In this document: positions 8,401 through 14,762 of the stretch, in pieces
How positions within the stretch are numbered: the stretch's first letter is position 1
Layout: each line of letters opens with the position of its first letter
Source: Chloracidobacterium sp. UBA7659
Lineage (GTDB): Bacteria; Acidobacteriota; Blastocatellia; Pyrinomonadales; Pyrinomonadaceae
Assembly (NCBI GenBank): GCA_002483395.1
Contig: DLHV01000076.1
Location: 40,642 to 69,802 of the forward strand
DNA: 29,161 bases
Reading direction: 5' to 3'
Notes under the pieces: model-generated
Database searches by the model: none
Seen by the model: only the letters and a program-made list of their open reading frames with translations
Told to the model about the DNA's origin: nothing
Program-made: the position numbers and the translations under genes

Positions 8401-8795
8401 GTCGCGGTCTTTCCCGTACCGGTGCCGTCTCCGATGCTGATGCCTGCTCGCGATCCGTCTGCGAGCCGCTGCTGGTGAGCCTGTCCAGCGTAGATGATCC
8501 TCTCGATCTGCATCGCGGAAAGTTTTCTGCTTATGGATAGTTCCTTCGGCAGATAAGGACGGTACGTGATCGGCGGAGGCTCTACATTTGCAAGGCCGGG
8601 CGTCTCAACTATTACTCCGGGATGCGGTGCACCGCCGGCAATGTGGTGCGGGAGATAAACTTGAGGCTGCGCGGATGTGTCTCGAACCTCTACCTTGGCT
8701 GTTGCCTTTGCCGTTGCAGTCCCTTCGGTTCCGGAGAGTTGATTGCTAAATACGGGCGCCGCTCTGCCCGCTCCTGTATTTTCGTGACCCAACAT
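5439..8795 (-). CDS. Strawberry-notch-type SF2 helicase
   Basis: The protein has 1118 residues. After a disordered first 75 residues comes a Q-motif-like 'LSAMQIERIIYAGQAH' (92-107). Then follow Walker A 'GDGTGTGKT' (122-130), a DEAH-like Walker B 'VIFDEGHKAKY' (224-234), motif III-like 'VVYSSATSAGEVRHLAYMSR' (264-283), and after about 575 the second RecA domain with 'MSEVASTGDSLHAGR' and motif VI 'QIQDFGRTHRTGQ' (627-639). This combination is the strawberry-notch AAA and helicase C pair seen in large phage and plasmid proteins, often with DNA methyltransferases. A roughly 400-residue C-terminal part has no domain I recognise. The gene lies 5 bases after the methyltransferase gene. Its exact role (replication, transfer, or protection of incoming DNA) is unknown. 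No clear ribosome site is seen, suggesting coupled translation. Confidence 0.9.
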   Translation of the reverse strand: MLGHENTGAGRAAPVFSNQLSGTEGTATAKATAKVEVRDTSAQPQVYLPHHIAGGAPHPGVIVETPGLANVEPPPITYRPYLPKELSISRKLSAMQIERIIYAGQAHQQRLADGSRAGISIGDGTGTGKTATLAGIILDNWFHGRRRSVWFSVKADLIEAVADEFARLGLTPPIKLINDFPTDGEISFGDGIVFCTYRSLIARSKSGNRRIDQLIRWLGSEGVVIFDEGHKAKYAFADDRGKATQTGAAVLEIQDPVRFPDIRVVYSSATSAGEVRHLAYMSRLGLWGDGTNFPLGFEQFAEEIESGGVGALEMVCRDLKAMGRYLCGNLSMGTDPESGLAVEFREVTHWLMPAQRQMYDNMAQGWQEVFRNIHRALDLTNSGKGTRSQAVNQFWAEHQRCFRNLITAFKVPTLIREIEDALARKESIVVSITGTGESQTKKQIERAADQDEAIDSLDFSPRETLTRLVANCFPTMCFQERTNPYTGTTEHIPVLDPNGNPVESRAALQLRAELMDKLSVLEVPEHPLDQLVNYFGVENVAEMTGRKKRLIRTTSGTLEYRPRQLPGVPSKLINLHEKNAFQNGDKRIAIMSEVASTGDSLHAGRSVGNRQRRLHIAAELKWSADKQIQDFGRTHRTGQVAPPVYLLVFTELGGEKRFSATIARRLGNMGALTKGDRRAEKAGNLDKYNLESKEGRSALNVVLTCIMRGSELAGLDDPKQALRDMGLVRCTDDGEDVPDSEKTNIPRFLNRLLSLEVDRQNALFDHFYATFVETIEYLKQKGKLDDGMEDLKAASVEIAETPQIMHADALTGAKTVYYKLNLKVASTPARFGELAANDQHQFFQNRHDSSFVAVRRTLSHTDPDTGERYQMFSISKPSGRNGSYVRENELNQKYRVVPKNRAEKWWLDEEARIPPFEQRTVHLLSGALLPIWKYLKTLSHDALNIVRTTTDNGTRLVGVNIAPEWIGDIRRHFGLRNEVPTTASEILRVVDFENNIVNLTGDMKVRTTRFQGRLLTEICPSTFEQIRELRGMGLINIVQHGKQRFFLPDESPSFCLERILALYPPESTNIDFLPELQAEFTAFEKEKPVALPGWLFEPNGNAFHGLAAVQELPGVRTQ

Positions 8796-8800
8796 TTTGT

Positions 8801-9790
8801 TTATTTAGAAGAAGGATTGAATCGCAGGCCCGCAGACAGCGCCTTTTCGAACGCGTCTTCGACCGATGAAGCAGATATATTTAGGATGTCTTCCATCGGA
8901 TTTGGCTCGTTGCATGACTGGCTGAAAAGCTTACGCCCTAAAATAAGCGTGACGCCGACACTAGTGCCGTTGCGGTAATACTCATTGCCCGGTAGTTCAA
9001 TTGAGGCCGACAGCCGAATGTCTTGTGACAAACTCCGCCAGAACAGTTTCCCGGCAGCCGTACGTGGCGAACCGCTTTCGCCGAGAATCACGGCGAACCT
9101 CCCGCCATTCGCGAGACGGCGAAGTGCTGACTCAACGTGCCGGAACCCGAATTTCTTTTGATTCCGCTCTACGCGTCCGCCGCTTGATGAGAACGGAGGG
9201 TTGGCGAGAATCACGTTCGGGATAATACTCTCCGGCAGAAGGTCGTCAATGAACTCGGCATTGTACGCAGTCGGATCGAAGCCGAGAAGCTCCGCGAGTT
9301 CGCGTCTCCGGGTATCTATCTCATTTGTCAGAACGCTTGCGCCGACTGCCTTTGGCCATACAGCAAGACTCCCGGTACCACAGGACGGTTCGAGAACGGT
9401 ATCGTCACTGTTCAAATTCAAAAGATATGCGGCAAGGAAGGCGATCGGAGCCGGAGTGGAAAACTGCTGAAATGTTATCTGCGTCGAACTTCGCCACGTT
9501 TGAGTTGGAAGTCTTTTTTGCAGCGGGCGAAGTATTTCTGAACATGCCGCGACCGGATCAGCCGAATCGAGAAGCCTCTTCCCGTACCGGATACGTACGA
9601 GATGATTGATGGCAGCTTCAGCGATCTCGTGACCAAAATGCGGATCGGTCGTAAGAGTTTCGATTCCTGACGCTCCGCACAATGCCAGCAGCTCCCGATT
9701 CGTGATCTGCCTCTTTTCAACATCAATGATCGCGGCGATCTGCTCAATTACATCGAGACACGCGCTCGACTGTACGTTAGCCTGACCCAT
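8801..9790 (-). CDS. Orphan N6-adenine DNA methyltransferase
   Basis: With the ATG at 9790 the protein has 329 residues. An in-frame ATG at 9859 adds 23 residues but overlaps the upstream gene by 112 bases instead of 43; neither has a good ribosome site. AdoMet motif I 'VLEPSCGTG' lies at about 132-140 and catalytic motif IV 'ILANPPF' at about 194-200. These define a gamma-type N6-adenine enzyme that binds AdoMet and flips the target adenine. There is no recognisable target-recognition domain and no restriction gene nearby, so it is an orphan or element-protecting enzyme. The tight link to the strawberry-notch helicase is a recurrent arrangement in phages and plasmids and suggests the two act on the same DNA. 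Confidence 0.88.
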   Translation of the reverse strand: MGQANVQSSACLDVIEQIAAIIDVEKRQITNRELLALCGASGIETLTTDPHFGHEIAEAAINHLVRIRYGKRLLDSADPVAACSEILRPLQKRLPTQTWRSSTQITFQQFSTPAPIAFLAAYLLNLNSDDTVLEPSCGTGSLAVWPKAVGASVLTNEIDTRRRELAELLGFDPTAYNAEFIDDLLPESIIPNVILANPPFSSSGGRVERNQKKFGFRHVESALRRLANGGRFAVILGESGSPRTAAGKLFWRSLSQDIRLSASIELPGNEYYRNGTSVGVTLILGRKLFSQSCNEPNPMEDILNISASSVEDAFEKALSAGLRFNPSSK

Positions 9791-10941
9791 GATGTCAGCT
9801 TGCCAGCCGCTTCTTTCCCACCTAAACGACAATAACTGTGAGTTACTTGTTCTAAACATTCAGGGGGAAGACGCTTCAGCCATTCTCGAACGGTTAGGTA
9901 TTCTAATCGAACACCTGCCAGCAACGCCTCATCTACGCCCTTGATGTGTCTGTCCCAAGTTACGACTCTGACATCCTCGTTGTACGCAAAGCAATCCTGA
10001 TCCGAGTGACGAAGCCGAACTAACGCCGCTAGCGCCCGTGCTACATGAGGATTCGAAAAGCTGTCGTTGTCGAATGCGATTTCCAGCGGCCTTCTTCGGG
10101 CGGTCTTGACGATCTCCCGATGGGAAGTTGCGACCCCGCTATTGCCGACAACGTATCTATCGCTCAGGAACCTCTGTGTGGTCGCTGCTTTTAGTGCGCC
10201 TTCCGTGACGAGAATGGGCTTGTTCGATGAAGCGGCGGGACTAGCATGATGAAGCGGAGCACCAGGGCCACACCCGGTTTGCTCTTTTGACGAGGAAAGC
10301 CAGACGTAGCGTCCGGACTTGTTCCGCACGTATCTCATAAATCGTATTTGGCATGCTCGTATAAGTCCGTCAGGTCCGACGAACGGTATCAACATCAGAT
10401 TATCGATCGAATCGTTATTGCTCCATAGACGCAGGCTGCCATTCACGTCCCTCCAGAAACCCGGTATTCCACTGAACGACAAAGGATCTGCGCGGCTCTC
10501 TTTTGCGAGAGTTTCCACAAGCCTTTCGACCAGAATGTCTCGTCCAAACGCATTCTTCGGTAGAGTCCCGTACTGGCGGTAGTCAGAAATGCCTCGTTCT
10601 GCCAGTCCGCCTCGTCCATATACTATCTCCTCGTTCAAGGGTGCAGGAGAAAGCTCGATCAGCTTGCGATAAACCCGGTCCCTCATTGCAGGCGAAGCCA
10701 GAAGGCTTGAGACATCAACTTTCTTGCGTTTGGGAATACGGTAGAAGGCTCGGTTGAAATCCAAACCGGAATTATAGTTGTAAAAGACTCCCCAACCGTG
10801 TGGACTGATTCTGTCAGCGTTCACAGTGGATCGAGCACAGAATGAGATCGTTTCCGTCGCGGTCGTGCTGCACCAGTCTGGCTTCCCGCAGATACAGCAG
10901 GGACGTCTCTTTGAAACTCTTCTATACCCGCAAGCGACCAT
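9748..10941 (-). CDS. Primase-like protein with zinc ribbon and DUF3854/Toprim-type domain
   Basis: I use the ATG at 10941 (397 residues) because an AGGAG lies 10 bases upstream; an ATG at 10998 lacks one at normal spacing. The N-terminus has a Cys cluster, 'CCICGKPDWC' then another Cys about 11 residues on, like a primase zinc ribbon. The C-terminal half has 'ILVTEGALKAATTQRFL', a glycine turn ('VVGNSGVAT'), 'LEIAFDNDSFSNPHV' and a late 'GVDEALLAG'. That is the Toprim-like pattern (Glu, then Asp-x-Asp) of DUF3854 proteins in mobile elements. Such proteins are thought to act in replication or conjugative priming. No separate primase catalytic domain was recognised. It is the first gene of the methyltransferase-helicase cluster. 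Confidence 0.75.
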   Translation of the reverse strand: MVACGYRRVSKRRPCCICGKPDWCSTTATETISFCARSTVNADRISPHGWGVFYNYNSGLDFNRAFYRIPKRKKVDVSSLLASPAMRDRVYRKLIELSPAPLNEEIVYGRGGLAERGISDYRQYGTLPKNAFGRDILVERLVETLAKESRADPLSFSGIPGFWRDVNGSLRLWSNNDSIDNLMLIPFVGPDGLIRACQIRFMRYVRNKSGRYVWLSSSKEQTGCGPGAPLHHASPAASSNKPILVTEGALKAATTQRFLSDRYVVGNSGVATSHREIVKTARRRPLEIAFDNDSFSNPHVARALAALVRLRHSDQDCFAYNEDVRVVTWDRHIKGVDEALLAGVRLEYLTVREWLKRLPPECLEQVTHSYCRLGGKEAAGKLTSWVRLTYSRARVSM

Positions 10942-11119
10942 TCTTGCCGTTCTCCTGTACCGATGAATTGCCAACAGCTTGTTTTTAATAAATGGCATGG
11001 CCGTATTTTCGTCACCACCTTCTAATCGTGTCGGCTTGGAAAGAATGAATCGATGCAGAGAGTTATTGAGACAAGTGGCCGTTACCCTGAGTATTCATTA
11101 ACGACATGCCCGGTGTAAT

Positions 11120-11407
11120 GTGACAGTTCTCGTTGACAAATGTCTCTTTTCACCACATGACCTAGTAGCTTTTCTCCCGAAAGCCAATGCCGACATTTTG
11201 GGTCTGGCATTAAAGCGTTGCTTTGACTATCGCTCAACGGACCTACCGCAGAGCTTCTCGGCAGTTCTGAACGCCATAGACACAGATAGTCTTGAACGCG
11301 GGTGGGAAAGCGCAACTGCTTCAGTCCCAAATAAGCCCCAGTTTAAGACAACCTTTGAAACCATCGTCAAATTGATTGGTGAGATGGAAATGGCCTTTTA
11401 TATTTAA
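11120..11407 (+). CDS. Possible small hypothetical protein in the 10.94-11.55 kb gap
   Basis: An open frame of 95 codons starts with GTG. The translation reads like a soluble helical protein ('LPKANADILGLALKRCFDYR', about 19-38), but no ribosome site precedes it and I recognise no family. It is the only rightward frame between two leftward cassettes. Apart from it and the palindrome at 11499-11538, I see no feature in this 600-base gap. It may be a real small gene, a remnant, or chance. Confidence 0.3.
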   Translation: MTVLVDKCLFSPHDLVAFLPKANADILGLALKRCFDYRSTDLPQSFSAVLNAIDTDSLERGWESATASVPNKPQFKTTFETIVKLIGEMEMAFYI

Positions 11408-11498
11408 TTCTGACTCGCGAATAGGCGTCAGCCCGCCCATCATCGTAGATTTTTGCAACCATTTGCTGCTCAACCGTTTATGGTGTATCAAAACACGT

Positions 11499-11538
11499 CG
11501 TCTTGTAGGAAAAAATACCACCTTTTTCCTACAAGACG
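11499..11538. terminator. Strong palindrome, probable bidirectional terminator
   Basis: Arms 11499-11514 and 11523-11538 are perfect 16-bp inverted copies with an 8-base loop. Each arm has an A/T run on the loop-proximal side, so the T run is part of the stem rather than following it. It lies 11 bases beyond the TrbL/VirB6 stop (11550), where the secretion transcript should end, and downstream of the possible gene at 11120-11407. A protein-binding palindrome is the alternative. Confidence 0.6.
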
Positions 11539-11549
11539 GCTATCCCGGG

Positions 11550-13787
11550 CTAGTATTTTGGTTTCATCTCTTCGAGCCTTCGATCCATATCCCTGAAGAA
11601 TCCCGTCACGACCGTTGATACCATCCGAAGGCGTGCCGCTTCGATCGCCGCCGTCTGGTTTATGGTCGCGGCTTCGCTTCGCCCTTCAAAGTTAAGCTGG
11701 TTGGCTCCCCTCTCAATATCGGCGGAGCGGCGAATGCCCGAAAGCTGGATTCCGGCTCCCTGGCGGCTGCTCGATGCAGCAATACCGCTTCCTTGGTTTA
11801 TGGCCGCGATATTCTGAGAAGCCTGACCTTCAAGTGCTGAGTTGATGTCGCTCTGGTAAGTATTAGAAGCCCCGATCTTCTGTTCGGCAACGTTCTGTGT
11901 GTTGTTGTTTTGAAGAGCGGTATTATCAAGCGTCGTAGAGTTCATCCGCTTATTGGCTTCCTGCATGACATGCTGATCGTTCGACCAGTCATAGAGCTCA
12001 ACACCTTTGCGGATCGGAACAGTTGTTCCGGCGATTGATGAGCCGCCCGGTATGAATTCATATTTCATCATCCCAAAGTTCTGTAACATTCCCTGACTGC
12101 GAAGACTCGTCTCCTTAGCGGCATCGAATATCCTGCCGTCTTGAGCTCCTTGGGCTTCGGCATTCATTCCTGCGATCTCGCGACGAGTCGCGGCCGAACT
12201 GCTGAGCATCCCGAAACTCTTGTTGGCTTCGGCCATTAGAGTTTGAGTCACCTGGTTTGCGCGGATCTGGCCCAGATTCGTGACAAGCCCTCCCTCTACA
12301 CCCGCAACGGAGGAAACTAGTCTTGCCTCAGTCGATTGATTCGCCGCTTCAAGGGCCTTCTTTGCCGCAGTTTGTTCTGCGTTGTAGATGCCCTGGATCT
12401 GAGTGTTCTCGGCTTGACGGTGCAGAGCGGCACCGGCTACTAAACCGTACGTTTCGAGTGCGGTGCCCAGGGATGAGAGCATCCATCCCATTGAGATCTG
12501 CGATACGCCTTCATAAACCTGTCCGCGAAGCACGCGATAGCTCAGCCACGGCACAAGGATGAAACACAGACTGGAAACAAAGAACAGGATCGTAACGATC
12601 AAGGCACTCGACGCCGGGTCGTAATTGCCGTTCGTGATTATTGTCGCGGTAGTCGGGTCAAGCGAAAATACACTCTCGCCGTTGTAGATCGAGAGTGCCA
12701 GCAAACCGATCCCGTAGCAGACATAGAGAGTAACTTCCTTAACGATCGGAAATGCCAACGCAAAGGTCGCAACGCCCCAGCAGAACGGGTAAAAGATCTG
12801 GTTTGCGAACTTCTCGTCAAAACCGAAAGCTGAAAGTACAGGAGCAGCTAGTTTGAGCCCGATAAGAATGAACAGACCCGCGAGCGACAAAAATATCGCA
12901 CCGAATTTGATGATGTTCTGCCCGATAACCATGAAAGTGAACATGCGGGGCATATCCCATCCGAGTATATTCATTTCGCTGGTAATGTCCTTTACAGACG
13001 ACTCTTTGTCGGTGATGATTCCGACAAGGCCCGGTTCACCGTTCGGCAGCCTCTCAGCAAGAAGTTCGTTCGGATCTTCTACAGCAAAGTTTGCTTTCAC
13101 ATACTGCTTCATTTTCTCGTCGAACTCGGCGACGAGAGATCGGTTATATGCCCTGACCGGGCGCGCAAAGAACTTTCCTGTAACCGTAAGGGCGTCGATG
13201 ATGAATGGACTCGCGCCGATGACAACCATGAAGATGATCGTCCTAATGCCCCACGCGACAAGCTGTTCGGGTCCAAGACCGCGATTGTCATGAAACCGGC
13301 GAATAAAGGCCAATATCAAAACAAAACTCGCGATTATCCACGCAAGGAACATAAGAATCGGCATTAGCGGCTTCACGATCGCATCAAGAACAGACCTAAA
13401 TAACCACTGTTGTCCGGTCAGCATCAGGTTCTTTATTTGCTCGCTGAAACTCGGTGCGGCTGGCTTCGGAGGAATCACCGGACCCGGCTGCGGAGTTGCG
13501 GTAGGGTTCGCCGGATATTGATTCTCGAACTGCTGCAACGCAGGTGCGGGGCTGCCGTCGAGCGGCGGCATGAATGGTGAGGCGGGATTGATCGTAAGGA
13601 TGAGATCGTTCGCCGTCACTGGCTGGCCGTTTATGGTTCCGATAGGAGTCTGGCCTTCGACGCGAGGTGGGCGAGGCGGCCGCGGACGTTGCCCGGCCGC
13701 CGTCGTGACGAGGCAGGCGTAAAGGAGGGGCGTCAGGAAGAGCGCTAGTGCGGCAGTCGTGCCGCGCGATATATATTTGACTTTCAT
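11550..13787 (-). CDS. VirB6/TrbL-type inner-membrane channel protein of the type IV secretion system
   Basis: The protein has 745 residues. An N-terminal signal (about 8-32) is followed by a Pro-rich periplasmic stretch (33-110). Hydrophobic segments follow at about 138-162, 178-200, 275-300, 310-325 and 340-385, and a further pair near 400-430. The last 280 residues are Ala/Gln/Asn-rich and helical, as in TrbL and VirB6 tails. The family forms the polytopic core that passes substrate across the inner membrane. 'LLYAC' in the signal looks a little like a lipobox, but the -2 Tyr makes it doubtful and 'TTAAGQ' offers an ordinary cleavage site. It is the last gene of the secretion operon, 35 bases after VirB5/TrbJ. 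No ribosome site stands out. Confidence 0.78.
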   Translation of the reverse strand: MKVKYISRGTTAALALFLTPLLYACLVTTAAGQRPRPPRPPRVEGQTPIGTINGQPVTANDLILTINPASPFMPPLDGSPAPALQQFENQYPANPTATPQPGPVIPPKPAAPSFSEQIKNLMLTGQQWLFRSVLDAIVKPLMPILMFLAWIIASFVLILAFIRRFHDNRGLGPEQLVAWGIRTIIFMVVIGASPFIIDALTVTGKFFARPVRAYNRSLVAEFDEKMKQYVKANFAVEDPNELLAERLPNGEPGLVGIITDKESSVKDITSEMNILGWDMPRMFTFMVIGQNIIKFGAIFLSLAGLFILIGLKLAAPVLSAFGFDEKFANQIFYPFCWGVATFALAFPIVKEVTLYVCYGIGLLALSIYNGESVFSLDPTTATIITNGNYDPASSALIVTILFFVSSLCFILVPWLSYRVLRGQVYEGVSQISMGWMLSSLGTALETYGLVAGAALHRQAENTQIQGIYNAEQTAAKKALEAANQSTEARLVSSVAGVEGGLVTNLGQIRANQVTQTLMAEANKSFGMLSSSAATRREIAGMNAEAQGAQDGRIFDAAKETSLRSQGMLQNFGMMKYEFIPGGSSIAGTTVPIRKGVELYDWSNDQHVMQEANKRMNSTTLDNTALQNNNTQNVAEQKIGASNTYQSDINSALEGQASQNIAAINQGSGIAASSSRQGAGIQLSGIRRSADIERGANQLNFEGRSEAATINQTAAIEAARLRMVSTVVTGFFRDMDRRLEEMKPKY

Positions 13788-13822
13788 GGCGTTGCTTTGT
13801 CAGGTCGAAGGTATTTTTGCGG

Positions 13823-14758
13823 TTACGGAAGAGGACTCTGGTAGACGTCATCGTCCCAGACTTCGTATCTTTCGATCTCGCGAAGGAAAGCATCCGAAGC
13901 TTGTGTGATTCCGGTCATCATCTCCGTAGTTCGGCGTATCTCCTTTCCGAACTCGGTCATCTGTTCGATCTTGAGGCCGTAGCGGACAAATTTTGCCTGG
14001 ATCTTTGCTTCTAGTTCGCGAAGCTGTCCTTCGACGGTCGTGATACGCAGGTTCACGGCAAGCATCTGATCGATCAAGGATTGGACACCGTCCTGGTTGG
14101 CGGCAGGGTTAGCCGAGATCGCCCTGGTCTCATCGGCGATCCGCTCACGCTCCTCGTAGAGTTTGGCAAGATCAAGGAGAATGTTTTCGCGATCGAAAAG
14201 CATCCTCTCGAGTTCCGAATCGAGTTTCGCCAGACGTTCAAGGTTGGCGAGTTCCCGGTCAGCACTCCGGCCTATCGAGTGACGAAGGAAATCATCAAGA
14301 TCTCGCTTGTTCGCTTCCATATCGAAGATGCCGTTTTTGAGGCGGCGAGCAATATTGACTACCGAATGGATCTGGCTCGTTATCGTGGCCTCTATTCTGC
14401 GTTTTAGTTCGAAGGTTCCCCGGATGAGACGGCCAAGAGTTGCATAGGTTGTTATGAGTTGCTTGTGACGCATCACCTGCTCGTCAACCTTGTCGAGTAT
14501 GCCTCGCAGATTAGTCACGCTTTCGACCATCTTCTCGTACTGCTTCACCGCCTTCTCGTACATCTGAATGTAGTGGTTTATCGTTTCTACCCATCGGGCA
14601 GCCTCCTCGATTTTTTTCGCGATTTGAAGCGCATACTGTGATGGATCGAACACCGTCCATTGGGCCGATACGGGTTTTACGTCCAGGGAGATCAAGAGCG
14701 ATGAGAGGATCACGCTAAAGACCAATTGTCTTGCAAAGCCTGTCTTTGGTTTGTTCAT
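13823..14758 (-). CDS. VirB5/TrbJ-like secreted pilus-associated protein
   Basis: With the ATG at 14758 the protein has 311 residues; a TTG at 14773 would overlap the VirB4 stop and is less likely. A signal peptide (about 1-32, cleaved near 'VSA-QWTVFDP') leads into the 'QW.VFDPSQYA' start typical of TrbJ/VirB5 mature proteins. The rest is long amphipathic helix with heptad-like runs ('EEAARWVETINHYIQMYEKA'), consistent with coiled-coil structure. Family members sit at the tip or base of the conjugative pilus. The start is 4 bases after the VirB4 stop. The assignment rests on architecture and position, since the family diverges strongly in sequence. Confidence 0.78.
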   Translation of the reverse strand: MNKPKTGFARQLVFSVILSSLLISLDVKPVSAQWTVFDPSQYALQIAKKIEEAARWVETINHYIQMYEKAVKQYEKMVESVTNLRGILDKVDEQVMRHKQLITTYATLGRLIRGTFELKRRIEATITSQIHSVVNIARRLKNGIFDMEANKRDLDDFLRHSIGRSADRELANLERLAKLDSELERMLFDRENILLDLAKLYEERERIADETRAISANPAANQDGVQSLIDQMLAVNLRITTVEGQLRELEAKIQAKFVRYGLKIEQMTEFGKEIRRTTEMMTGITQASDAFLREIERYEVWDDDVYQSPLP

Positions 14759-14762
14759 GGTT

